DNA of 64,000 bases from positions 11,024,501 through 11,088,500 of the forward strand of contig NC_081823.1 of assembly GCF_030704535.1 (NCBI RefSeq), given 5' to 3'. Source of the stretch: Vitis vinifera (Eukaryota > Streptophyta > Magnoliopsida > Vitales > Vitaceae). The notes under the pieces are model-generated. The model saw nothing but the letters and a program-made list of their open reading frames with translations. It was not told where the DNA came from and did not search any database. Below are positions 46,698-57,845 of this stretch, one piece after another (the stretch's first letter is position 1; every line of letters begins with the position of its first letter). The translations under genes were made by a program, and so were the position numbers.

Positions 46698-48060
46698 TTG
46701 TTACTTGCGCTATGTATGGTGAAAATAACTCCATGTAGATAAATTTCCTTAATAATATCTACAGGCTCAAGAAAATCATTGTCTATTTTTTCTTTTTTCC
46801 TTTTTCTTTTTTAAGTCTGCCATCAATTTTTTTGTTTAGAGAAGTGAAAATCTAGGTGAGAAACATTTGTCAAGGCTATTTGTCATAATAACATTTTCTT
46901 ATGTCAACATTTTCTAACATTCAAACCATATGTCATAATCACACAATCTAAATCAAAATTTTATTAAAAATGATTTTCATCTTAACCTTCACCTGAACTT
47001 AAAAGCACTGAAAAATTTTCAACAAAAAAGAATGAACTCAAAACCTAAGAAAGAATATTGATGTAGTTTCATGGATAAATTTTTAAAAAATATAATAAGG
47101 AGATATAATTTAACAATAATTTTCATAAAAACCCTTGAAGTTTGAACATGTTAAAACATGGACTATTAACAATTTCATATCAAATTAAAATAAATTTATT
47201 TTAAAATATTTTTACTCTAGCTATCAAATAATAAATGGTGTCCAATTAGGTGTAACTTTATAATTGGGTAATTAGCTTCAAATTTATTTCTTTTTAAGGT
47301 GGACAAATTTTTTTTTTTAAATTTTTAGATATGAATACAAATGAGGACATATAATTTAACAATAATTTTTTATAAAAATCTTGGAAGTTTGAACATGTTA
47401 GAACATGCAATATTTTCAATTAAAATTATTTATGCCAATAGCAATTTTATATCAAATCAAATAAAATTATTTTTAAATATTTTTACTTGGGCTATTGAAT
47501 AATGAACGGTGCTTGATTAAATAGGACTTTAGAAATGATCGACTAGTCTTAAATTTATTTCTTTTTAAGGTGAATAGAATCAATGTCTATTAGTACTAGT
47601 AACCTCTAACCAAACCCTTAAAAGTTGGGATTCATTGCAATCACATTTCCTACCAAAGGAGTGTAAAGGTCAACAAGAAATCCCTTGTTGACTAGGGTCA
47701 AGCAAATTAGAGTCAAACCATTTTATTCCATTATATTAGAACGTATAGAAAACATTTTTGCATATTTTAAACAATCAAGATGATCTAACATATTTTTCAT
47801 GCAAAAATGTATTTGATCTATGTAGCGAAACAAAAATAACATTTTATATGATTTCAAAGCAACATAAAACAAGAAATATTTTCTTTTACAACAAATATAT
47901 TAATTTTTCATACCTCAAAAAAATCACTCAAAATCTTGAAGAACATACTCCTCACTTGATGTATCATAATTCAAAAGCTACTATTACTACGGACTATTTA
48001 TCTAAGGTTATAAATTTTGGCATTCATAATAATATTTTGTGTTAAAATTATCATTTTTTA
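46698..48060. repeat. SPH2 downstream flank (unit B of duplication)
   Basis: No gene. Matches 57290-57840 (after SPH3) and, from about 46910, also 27190-28060. Internally, 47060-47290 and 47310-47540 are two diverged copies of one segment ('aggagatataatttaacaataattttcat', 'caaataataaatggtgtccaattag'). The open frame at 47758-48045 has no domain and lies in the repeated part, so it is not called. Confidence 0.6.
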
Positions 48061-48724
48061 TATTTCATTATTTTTATCAATTAATTTTAATTTAATTAAT
48101 TAGTTTTCTAAATTCCTAATTTATGTAAAACTCTTGTTCATAGAACTTGTTTCTAAAATTCTTTCATTTTTTCTTATTTATTTAAACTAAATCCCTCAAA
48201 AAAAACATATTCCTTTTATTTAAATAAATATCTCTTCCTACTATTATTATTATAATATTATATTATCTTTCCAAAAAGTTTTTACAACCACCACCATCCT
48301 ATGCCTTCTTCAATTATTATTATTTTTATTATTGTAGTAATTTTTTTCAGTTTCGCATGTTACATTCGTGCACTTAATTTCTTCTTCCCTTTCTTTGTTT
48401 TTTTGTTTTTCCAACACTGTCATCACATGCATACATTTTTTTTTTTTTCATTTTTTGTTACTTACAATCATCACACACGACACACTTTTTTTTCTTTTTC
48501 TTTCATCACAAAAATTGCATTCCATCACAAAGATCACTTCCTTGGCGTTTGACACCCAACTCATCGGGTGTTTTTTAAAAGCTAAAATTGCACCATATGC
48601 TTGGAGAACCGCAAGCTAAAATTGTACAATTTGATTTGATCAACTCTTTTACAAAAAATTGATGAATAGCATCCATGAGAGATTTGATTCCAAACAAAAT
48701 AATTCATTAATGTATAATGTATTA
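48061..48724. other. No gene seen
   Basis: AT-rich, with a pyrimidine-rich stretch at 48290-48500 that produces meaningless Phe-rich open frames. Confidence 0.6.
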
Positions 48725-48985
48725 CCCAATGGTCTTACAGAAACATTTAACAAGACCTTTTGCAACTTATTGAAGAAAATTGTTGATGAATAAAAAAGAG
48801 ATTGACATGAATAAGTAGGAGAAACACTCTAGGCATTTCAGATAACATATCAAACACCCACACAAACAACCGCTTACTCCTTCATTTATGATGTAGTAGT
48901 TGTACAACCCTTTGAGTATTAAATCCCTTTATTAATGATTGCTATACATGAATGACTAACTAATAAAGATAATGTCATGTTATGT
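48725..48985 (+). pseudogene. Ty3/gypsy integrase relic
   Basis: Reads NGLTETFNKTFCNLLKKIVDE, then KRD-HE, then YQTPTQTTAYSFIYDVVVVQPFEY and a final AIHE..LTNKDNV. This is the C-terminal part of a gypsy integrase core (the Glu block GLTE and the conserved TPTQ.TPYSLVYG region), interrupted by several stops. The rest of the element is absent. Lineage probably Tat-like, from memory of the motif wording. Confidence 0.65.
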
Positions 48986-49429
48986 CTTCACGGATTCATA
49001 ACGAATAAATTGCCATGAGCAAAAATAACCTTATAACTCAATAATCCATTTAAGTTTTAAATATATCCAATATAACCATATACAAACAATTAAATAAACA
49101 AAAAGAAAAGGAAAAAGGTTTTTTTTTTTTTTTTTTACAATTAATTCTATATAACTTTACAAACAAGAGATGGGCATCGGTCTTCTCTTACATGAAGAAG
49201 GGGGAGACATAGAAGGTGAGTTGGAAGAATAGTTAGGGATAATGAAAATGCAACACAAAATAATAGGAAATGAATCGTTGGGAATTGAAACAACATCATC
49301 AACAATTGGGGGGCTTTTTAGCTTACTAGGGACTATGAAAGTTTTAGAAGGGGATTTTCGATAGAAAATATTTTAAAGAGGGTCATATTTTTATCCATGG
49401 TATAGATATATGAGTTTGAAGAGTTATTA
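48986..49429. other. No gene seen
   Basis: AT-rich, with an 18-T-class run near 49118-49136. No domain. Confidence 0.6.
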
Positions 49430-49720
49430 GGCTTTGTTTGGATTCCGTAAAATTTAGAAAATGTAAGAGAAAATAAATATAAAGGAAAAATAGATGAAAA
49501 GAAAAAATGGAAAAAATAAATAAAGTTAATAAATTATTTTTATATGTTACTTCAAATTCATTTAACTTATTTTAAATTTTTTATATAAAAATTATATAAT
49601 ATGAAAATGTATAAATTTCTAACTAATTTTTCATATTGTTTGTAATAAAACTAAATATGAGAAATTGTGTTCCTAAACATTTTTTTTCTTCCTTATTATT
49701 TTCTTGTTCCAAATATAGAA
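49430..49720. mobile_element. MITE related to 31198-31522
   Basis: Left end GGCTTTGTTTGGATTCCG. The reverse complement of the right end is TTCTATATTTGGAACAAG. Both flanks are TTA (49427-49429, 49721-49723). The inside shares 'aaggaaaaatag.tgaaa(a)gaaaaa' and 'taa..ttatttttat..gttacttcaaa' words with 31250-31340. Older and more diverged. The corresponding site in unit A (near 29680-29868) carries a decayed copy, so the insertion predates the duplication. Confidence 0.65.
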
Positions 49721-50521
49721 TTAATATTTGCAGATTTTAATTTTCCAAAAATACTTTTTTATATTAATTATAAAGAAAAGTCTCCTATGATTCCCTATCT
49801 AAATCTAAAAAATAAAAAAATAAAAAATGAGAATTTATTTATTAACAATCATCTTTATCTTCACAAATTTCAAAATATTTAGAAATTTATACACTATGAT
49901 ATTACTTCTCAAAAGTTTTCCTAAAATTCCTATACATTATCACAATTATTACCAAGTAGACTCCAAGATTTTTTTATTCTCCTACTTTCACTCATATCAT
50001 CATAAATGATATTGTTACATATTATCATATTTTAAGAAAAATAAAATATCTCCACCCATGTTACAAAGGATCCTAACTCGAGAAGGAAGGTAACAGGTCA
50101 AGATAATCTTCCATTCAAAACAAAAGACTTCTTATCTATTCAAAAAAAGGTGAGATAACATGTCATAGATTCGAAAATATGTTAAATCAATTCTTTTCTA
50201 AAAAAAAGTTATACTACTTTAAGTTAGATATTTACATGGATAAGGATTAAAAAGCTAAATTTTACCATCATTATTGATATTAGTTTTACATAAATTTCAA
50301 GAAGATTAAAAGCATAAATTATATTTCACTTAGTTTTAAATTTTATCTTAAAAATCAATTAAAATATTTTAATTTTCTTATTTATTTTTAAAAGGAAATT
50401 AACAATATAGTTTTCCATATTTCACATTTTTTAAATGAAAATTTTATGTAAATTAGTTGACAAATGAAAAACTTAAATTTTAAGTCAAAAGATTTTAATA
50501 ATAATAATAATAATAATAATT
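49721..50521. repeat. Duplicated flank (unit B), no gene
   Basis: 49730-50010 matches 29870-30130. 50020-50521 is AT-rich with an (AAT)n run near 50495-50520. Nothing else seen. Confidence 0.5.
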
Positions 50522-51206
50522 AACCATTGTTTTTTATTTAATATTTTAAAAAATTAAACATTCTCCTTTTTATTTCCATTACTAGAAGTAGAAGCATAAA
50601 TATAAATTTTCTAAGTGAATTAAAATCAATAATTTGTTTATTGTTATAAAATATGAGAACCTAGTGGATTACGAAGACTTCTAGATGATCATTTATATTG
50701 ATATATGACTCTATAAATGAAGGAGACTGTTTAATGAATTTTATATTGTATTTTTCTCTCAATATTCCCATTTATTCTCTTCTTGTTTCTTCTTCCAATT
50801 CTTTTATTTACAATACACTATCAACACAAGACTCTAACCAATGGTTTGAAACATCATTTAATAATAAACCATTATTTTTTATTTAATATTTTAAAAAATT
50901 AAACATTCTCCTTTTTATTTCCATTACTAGAAGTAGAAGCATAAATATAAATTTTCTAAGTGAATTAAAATCAATAATTTGTTTATTGTTATAAAATATG
51001 AGAACCTAGCGGATTACGAAGACTTCTAGATGATCATTTATATTGATATATGACTCTCTATAAACGAAGGAGACTTGTTAATGAATTTTATATTGTATTT
51101 TTCTCTCAACATTTTCATTTATTCTCTTCTTGTTTCTTCTTCCAATTCTTTTATTTTACAATGCACTATCAACACAATACTCTAACCAATGGTTTGAAAC
51201 ATCATT
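50522..51206 (+). repeat. 345-bp direct tandem duplication
   Basis: 50522-50859 and 50867-51206 are nearly identical (for example 'gaacctagtggattacgaag' versus 'gaacctagcggattacgaag'). Each ends with ACACTATCAACACAA.ACTCTAACCAATGG, a tail I associate with copia-type LTR/leader junctions, and each has ATATGACTCT(CT)ATAAA, a TATA-like motif. They could be two tandem LTR copies. Directly followed by the truncated gypsy element. Confidence 0.8.
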
Positions 51207-51239
51207 CATTAAATTATTGAAACAAACCATGATGTAGGC

Positions 51240-53101
51240 TCTAGTTTTAACCTTGCCTAATTTCCAACTTTTATTTGTGGTGGAATGTGATGCATTGGGG
51301 AATGGATTAGGAGTTGTCCTAATGCAAGAACAAAAACATATTGCTTATTTAAGCACTGCCTTGATGGTAAAACACCTTTTGTTGTCCACTTATGAAAAGG
51401 AACTTATGGCACTTGTTCTTGCGGTAAAAAAATGGCAACCTTACTTTCTTGGGCGTCATTTTGTGGTCCGAACTGACCAACCAGCCTCAAATTTCTTTGG
51501 GAGCAACGAATAAGGATAGAACCATAATAAAAATGGCTGCTCAAATTAATGGGTTATGACTTCTCCATCGAATTCAAGAGGGGTAAGAACAATATGGTAG
51601 CAGATGCTTTATCAAGAAAGGACACACAATGTGAATTCAATGCAGTCTCTAGTCCCCTACCCCAATGGTTGGAATCCACCAATGTCGAGAATCAATCACA
51701 CCCGGAGCTGAAACGAATTCATCACTTGCATGAGCAAGGAGAGGCTATTGGACCATGGGAAAATCTAAATGGTGTAATATTCTTTAAGGAGCGTATCTAT
51801 CTTTCATCAAACTCAGAACTTATCCTAATCATTCTCCAAGAAATTTATGGCACTGGGCATGAGGGTCTTTACAAAACTCTTCATCGAGTGAAGGAGGTAT
51901 TATATTGGAGGCAAATGAGGAAGGTTGTATTGGATTACATCAAGCAATGTGATGTTTGTCAACGCCATAAGATAGATCACCAAAAGCTAGCAGGTCTTCT
52001 CTAACCATTGCCTATTCCTACACAGGTCTGGACAGACATCTCTATGGATTTTATTGATGGCCTACCCTCTTCTAAGGGGAAGACAGTACTCTTTATGGTA
52101 GTGGATCGGCTGTCCAAATATGCACATTTTATTCCAATGTCTCACCCTTACATTGCACCAAAAGTGGCTCAAACATTCTTTGAAAATGCGTTTAAACTCC
52201 ATGGCATGCCAAGTTTAATAGTATGTGATCGGGACTCCACTTTTATAAGTGCTTTTTGGAAAGAGATTTTCAAATTACAGAGCACTAGCTTCAATTTCAA
52301 CTCATCTTACCACCCCCAAACAGATGGCTAAACTGAAGCAATGAATCAGACTCTTGAGATGTACCTGCTTTGCTTTACTAGTTCAAGACCAAAGGAGTGG
52401 GTTCAATGGGTTCCTTGGGCTGAATTATGTTACAGCACCAGTCTATATGCTTCTACTCGCAAAACTCCCTTCAAAGTGGTGTATGGAAGAGAGCCCTCCC
52501 AACTTGCTTTCCTATGTTCCTGGTACATCAAAAGCTGAAGTTGTAGATAACATGCTCCAAGCAAGAGATAAAGTTGTAAAAGACCTAAGATGTTAGCTCC
52601 AACAAGCACAAGCTAGAATGAAAACTGCTTATGAACAAGGGAGAGTTAAGAGAGAATTCGTTGTTGGTGATTGGGTATCTGTGGCAACAACCTTATTGGT
52701 AAACTTCGTTGGCTTTGAGACGGTCACATAAACTCTCCCCACGATTTTATGGGCCATACTATGTGCTAGAACAAATTGGTTCGGTGGCTTATCGACTTGA
52801 TCTCCCTCTTGGAAGTAAGATTCATCCAGTTTTCCATGTGTGGATCCTAAAAAAACAGCTGGGTACAACTGATAAAACTGATTCTCCTCTTCCATTAGTA
52901 TCAGAAACATCAGGTCACTTGCAACCTCAGCCTATAGCAGTTCTAAATTCTCCCAGCAACGGGCGTAAACGGGAACTACTTATTCAGTGGCAGGGGCTCC
53001 CAACAACAGATGCTACTTAGGAGGATGAGTACCGACTTCAAAACAAATTTCCAGACTTTGTGTATCCTTGATGACAAGGACGATTCCAAGGGGGGAGGAA
53101 A
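51240..53101 (+). pseudogene. pol: 5'-truncated chromovirus: RNase H, integrase, chromodomain
   Basis: Starts within RNase H (51253-51513: CDALGNGLGVVLMQ, LSTYEKELMALVLAVKKWQPY). 51549 onwards reads FSIEFKRGKNNMVADALSRK, then the integrase zinc domain (GHEGLYKTLHR, CDVCQRHK) and core. All three acids remain: SMDFIDGLP, VCDRDSTF, TEAMNQTLE. In-frame TAA at 52002 and 52329 (both at Gln positions) break it. After 52510 frames change. 52709-53020 gives RRSHKLSPRFYGPYYVLEQIG, then a C-terminal chromodomain (RELLIQWQGLPTTDAT-stop-EDEYRLQNKFPDFV) with TAG for the aromatic-cage-region Trp of 'TWE'. A chromodomain after integrase defines chromoviruses. Reina-like by wording. PPT at 53088-53101. Confidence 0.87.
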
Positions 53102-53380
53102 TGTCATGTGCAACAATTTTAATTTATTTATTTCAGATATTTTGGTTTATTGAGTTAGTTCAAATAACTAGCAGTAGTGGGCTAGAGAGTGGTTAACGTG
53201 AGCTATTCTTTAGCTAGGTATTTTTTAGTAATTGTTGTTGTTTAATCTCTAAGTTGTTGAGTCTGTTAAGTTATAAATTCTTGAGCAATAAAATCATTAG
53301 ATGAAAAACTTCCAAAAACTTGTCTTTGTTTTTTGCTTTCCAAATTCTTTCAATTCTGCTCATATTTTGTCTTAGCAACA
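53102..53380 (+). repeat. 3' LTR of chromovirus
   Basis: TGTCATGTGCAACAATTT...CTTAGCAACA, 279 bp, right after the polypurine tract AAGGGGGGAGGAAA. It contains an AATAAAAT polyadenylation-type signal near 53286. No 5' LTR is present because the element is truncated. A GA-rich tract (53386-53422) follows the LTR. Confidence 0.75.
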
Positions 53381-56199
53381 TAGCTCGAGGGAGAGGTAGG
53401 GAGCGAGGAAGGGGACGAGATCGTGCCATTAACTTAGAATGTGACATTATGCAATTTCTATTTTTACATCTTATTATTTTATATGGCCTGAAACTATATA
53501 TGAAAACAAACATGCAGATATGGTTTACATATTTTTATAGTAAAAAAATCAATATTTTGTAGGTGATAAGGTATGCCTAGAAGTTATATATCACAATTTT
53601 CTTTTTTATAATTACTATGCAATATTTTCATTTCATTATAATAAAAAAATTTCATAACCTGATCTTATGACAAAATTGGTGTCTTTTACTTTTATTATTA
53701 GTTAATATTATGAACTTTTTGTATAACTTCTATTCTTAATTTAGTTTTTTTTTATACAATTTTGATTAAATAATATATACAAAATTATATAAAGATACAA
53801 ATTCTCTTAACCTATGACTAAGAAGAATTATAAACATATGATAAATTTTTATAGCTTGAAATTATTATTATTGTATATATTCTTATTAAAATAACTGTAT
53901 AATTTATAGTTTGAAGCTATATAAATTTTATATGTAACCAAGAGTTATGAAGGAAATATCCACATATTTCCTTTTTGAATCATTGAAATTCTTAATTTGC
54001 TACGATTCAAATTTGATTTTATTGTATCCTCAATATTTTTTTTAGTTGTGGAGGTTGAAATTTCTAAAATTTTACATTTCATATTATGAAGAAAGCTAAA
54101 TCGCTCTTTTAATACATGCATATGTTGTATTTATTAGTGTGTACATATAATAACAAGTGTTTAATATAGATTTCTTTCAAGATATTTGCCTTATCAATTG
54201 TACAACATATATAACAATTGATGTTAATCTATATCAAGTAAACTTGATTGGATTCTTTAGAAGATATAAAATTATGTCACTAATGACATGCAATTCCATG
54301 TGAATGACATTTTGTATTATGCTATATTTAAAAGAATCTTGCAAGACCAACTTGGTCCATCGGGGTATAATGATCAATCAACTCATTATAAAGTCATATG
54401 AAGTCACATTATAAAACTAAAAGTTTTTATCTAGTAACTAGTCTATCTATACCCTTGAAAGATAGTATGACATGTTGTATAAACTATCATTTTGATGAAA
54501 CAATTTTCTCGCCTTTATGGGGGGGGGGGGGGGGGGGGGGGGGAGCTGATTCCAGAAGAACGATGTGAAAATTCTTAGAAAGCTTTTTTGTATGATATAA
54601 GTGAATATGATTTAATATCCTTATAAAGGATGATTAATTAGTTACCAAATAACTAGTACTACAACAAATAAATCTAAAACACACCTGAAGTGTGATAAAT
54701 TTATGCCTTGGTATGACAAGAAGCTATGATAATAATAAATAAATCTAAGGTATGCCTGAAGTGAGGAAGACTTATTGGCTCAAATAACCTAATTCCTTAG
54801 AAGTGGAAAACACAAGGAAAATAGTTGAAAACTTGATACTCTTAAAGAGACTACAAAATGATTGATCAATTCCAAATAACCCTCAAAGAGGCACAAATGT
54901 AACAAATAACCTCTAGAGAGGCATATATTGAATAAGTAGTCATTGCAAAGGTACAAATTGAATGAATAACCCCCAACGAGGCATTGATATCTAAAGAGAT
55001 TGCTATTAGTTATGTACATAATATGAGAAAAATATATATCAAAATAATGTTATCATTAACAATGCCTATCTTATTTTCAAATGGCCTTTGATATCATGAA
55101 GAATTATAAAGATTCCAAATCATGAATAGTACAAGAATGTCAACATAAAAAATAAATGGTCAAAATGGAATATGAAATACAAAAAAGCTAGAGTTGTTAG
55201 CCAAATAAGAAGCATTTGGACTTGTAGTCTAGATGCTAGAAGATGTCAAACTTATTGAATGGACCTAAAATCTAAGTATGAAGGCATAAAAATTGTTTAA
55301 TAACAATGAGTTATTATACAATAGTGTATTTAAGACAATACAAAAATTTATAGCATAAAGTTTCTTGTAGAAACCTTATATCAGCTCTTGTAATGACTCA
55401 ATCATATTCTTAACTATCAAAATTGATTGTCCCTTAAGGACTTAACATTATACTATATAATGTATATGGATTGATAGGTATTTTAAAATCCCTAAAGAAT
55501 TCAAAATATATGAAGCAACCAAGTCCTTGAAGGATTTAAAATGTTAAAACAAATAAATCCCTCAAAGATGTAAGATGCTTGTAGCATATAATGTGAAACT
55601 TTGTAGCATGTATTCAACAAGCTACAAAGATCCTTGTATTGATTAAGCAATCCAAATGCATGTGGTACAATCGCCTCAATGAATATTTATTGAGGGAAGA
55701 ATATATGTATTATCTTATTTGCCCATTTATATTTATTAGGAAATCAACAATTGGATTTGCAATTGTCTATGTATGTTAAAGATTTGAATCTTGTTGGATT
55801 TGCCATTAAAATATATGATTATTAAAATCTAAACGACTTTAAAAAAGTAAAATCTTATTTTACCTTAATAATTTAAATATATTTAATAAAATTAGAAATA
55901 CTAATAATTTAATAAATCTTTGTGTTATTTTTATCATAATTTTAACTATTAATATTTATGATAAAATGATGAAATGCATTTAAAATTTTAATAATTTATA
56001 TTTTTTCAAATTTCTTATAATTATTTTAAATTTTAATAATATATAAATTATATATTTATAATGTCATTGGTTTGATCGTGATTCAACCCCTACTTTGATC
56101 ATTGAATCATGAACTGGTAACTTTTTTGCTTGAATGATGACTTATCCGATTTTGAAAACATTACCTTTTCTTGATCATAAAACCAAGAAACAACTTACT
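53381..56199. other. No gene seen; G tract and 30-bp repeats
   Basis: AT-rich. It contains a 25-G run at 54519-54543 and, at about 54865-54995, four degenerate 30-bp units (aataaccctcaaagaggcac, aataacctctagagaggcat, tagtcattgcaaaggtac, aataacccccaacgaggcat). The minus-strand open frame across these units (55019-54789) is a by-product of the repeat. 54300-55700 has the texture of very old retroelement sequence, but no motif could be placed. Confidence 0.5.
54519..54543 (+). repeat. Poly-G tract (25 G)
   Basis: Uninterrupted run of 25 G in AT-rich sequence, the second such run in the window. Confidence 0.9.
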
Positions 56200-56731
56200 G
56201 ACCAAATGAATTAAGTATTTCAATTAATTTCTATTTAAATTTTATAACATGATGATCCACTGGATTAACGTATTAAATCTCATTGGGAGGCTTCATTATA
56301 TTGGCAAGTATAAAAAGAAATTTTTTATAATCAAGCTTTTTATTGCTCCAGATGTATCCTACTTAATAAACCTCTAAATTAAACAACTTTAGTTTGGCAT
56401 GGTAAAACATTAATCAACTTAAAAATATGCTTTGATACTATTTCCTTACCAAATGAATAAGTATTTCAATTAATTTTTATTTAAAATAACATGATAAATG
56501 ATCCACCTAATTAGCATATTAAATGTAATTTGGAGACTTCATTATATTGGCAAGTATCAAAAAAAATTTAAACCTCTAAATTAAACAACCTTTGTTTGGC
56601 ATGGTAAAATATTAATTAACTTAGAAATATGCTTTGATGGTATTTCCTTTTAATTATATGTTTTCTCTTATAGCCTTGTAAGATATTGGTTGTCAAAAAG
56701 CATGATAACCACAAAGCCTTGTATATATAAA
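56200..56731 (+). promoter_or_regulatory. SPH3 upstream region, duplicated module, TATA box
   Basis: Two copies of the SPH module lie about 246 bp apart (attgggaggcttcattatat near 56283, atttggagacttcattatat near 56528), each followed by CCTCTAAATTAAACAAC and TTTGGCATGGTAAAA. The proximal block TATAGCCTTGTAAGATATTGG to CATGATAACCACAAAGCC (56670-56718) is almost the same as for SPH2. TATATATAAA at 56722-56731 overlaps the first in-frame ATG. Confidence 0.68.
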
Positions 56732-57288
56732 TGAAAGAAACTAAGCATCAATTCACTCCCGCAAAGAAGATTACAATCATGTTTCCATCCAGCAGATGTT
56801 TATTTTCAGTTGTGCTGCTTGTGTTTCTTGTTCGTTTGTGTGATGGTGTGTTTATAGAAAAGAAAGTGGATCTAAGGATCACCAATGACTTGGGCAATGG
56901 CTTGGATCTAAACCTCCACTGTAAATCCCAGGATGATGACCTTGGGGTTCATGTCCTTGCCTCTCATCAATTCTTTGAATTCAGTTTCCGACCAAACTTT
57001 TGGTCTTCTACGTTATACTTCTGTAGGTTCTGGTGGAGAGGCGAGTCCCATTGGTTTGACATATACGTTCAGAACAGGGATGTTGGACGATGCAGCAAGA
57101 AGTGCTGGTGGATGATAGATCCAACTGGTCCTTGTTTACTGAATGATAAAGTTAAAAGATACACTTATTGCGAAAACTGGAATGACCAACAGATTCAGGG
57201 TTCAAGCCAAATAGGGACAGGAAACAGCACAGCTAGAATGTCCAATGACCCTGAATATTTGGAAGGCAATGAGAAAAGAGGGAAATGA
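56731..57288 (+). CDS. S-protein homologue (SPH3), secreted
   Basis: Third S1-family copy, 185 codons from the first ATG. Met17 (56779) is the likelier start for the same reason as in the other copies. Signal peptide SSRCLFSVVLLVFLVRLCDG. Mature motifs: NDLGNGLDLNLHCKSQDDDLG, FFEFSFRPNFWSSTLYFCRFWW, KCWWMIDPTGPC. Six mature cysteines at 64, 98, 121, 125, 135 and 147. A possible N-glycosylation site is N165-S-T in the variable tail. The C-terminus keeps the EKRGK ending of SPH1. No stop or frameshift. Likely a secreted peptide-like protein of unknown partner. Confidence 0.88.
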   Translation: MKETKHQFTPAKKITIMFPSSRCLFSVVLLVFLVRLCDGVFIEKKVDLRITNDLGNGLDLNLHCKSQDDDLGVHVLASHQFFEFSFRPNFWSSTLYFCRFWWRGESHWFDIYVQNRDVGRCSKKCWWMIDPTGPCLLNDKVKRYTYCENWNDQQIQGSSQIGTGNSTARMSNDPEYLEGNEKRGK

Positions 57289-57845
57289 TATCATCATTGT
57301 TACCTGCTCTATGTATGGTGAAAATAACTTGATGTAGATGATTTTCCTTAATAACATCGACAGGGCTCAAGAAAATCATTGTCTATTTTTACTTTTTGTC
57401 TTTTTTTCTTTTTAAAGTCTGCCATCAATTTTTTATTTAAAGTGAAAATCTAGGTGAGAAACATTTGTTAAGGCTACTTGTCATAATAACATTTTCTTAT
57501 GTCAAACATTTTCTAACATTCAAACAATATGTCATAATAACAAAATCTTAGTAAAGAACAATTTTCATCCTAACCATCACTTTCTTGTGAATCAAGAGTA
57601 TTTTAAAAATATTCAATAAAAGGGAATGAGCTCAAAACCCAATAAAAAACATTGATGCAATTTCATAGATAAAAGTTTTTTAGATACAAATACATACAAA
57701 TACAACTAAGGAGGTATAATTTAATAATAATTTTCATAAAAACCTTTAAAGTTTGAACATGTTAAAACATACAACATTTTCAATTTATATTATTTATGTC
57801 AATAACAATTTCATATCAAATCAAAATCAAAATTTAATTACTAAA
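57289..57845. repeat. SPH3 downstream flank (unit C of duplication)
   Basis: Matches 46700-47200 after SPH2 ('tgtatggtgaaaataact', 'gctcaagaaaatcattgtctattttt', 'ggtgagaaacattt', 'cattttcttatgtcaa', 'gaagtttgaacatgttaaaacat'-type words). The match ends near 57845. No gene. Confidence 0.65.

Noticed and set aside
47758-48045. 95-codon open frame after SPH2
   Set aside because: It lies in the duplicated flank; the matching stretch at 27840-28060 is not open, so it is not conserved as protein.
53320-53562. Arg/Gly-rich frame (ARGRGRERGRGRDR) after the chromovirus LTR
   Set aside because: Produced by a GA-rich tract at the LTR border. Short, with no conserved context.
54789-55019. Minus-strand 76-codon frame with Cys/Leu/Tyr periodicity
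   Set aside because: The periodicity is that of the underlying 30-bp DNA repeat, and no other evidence for a gene exists.
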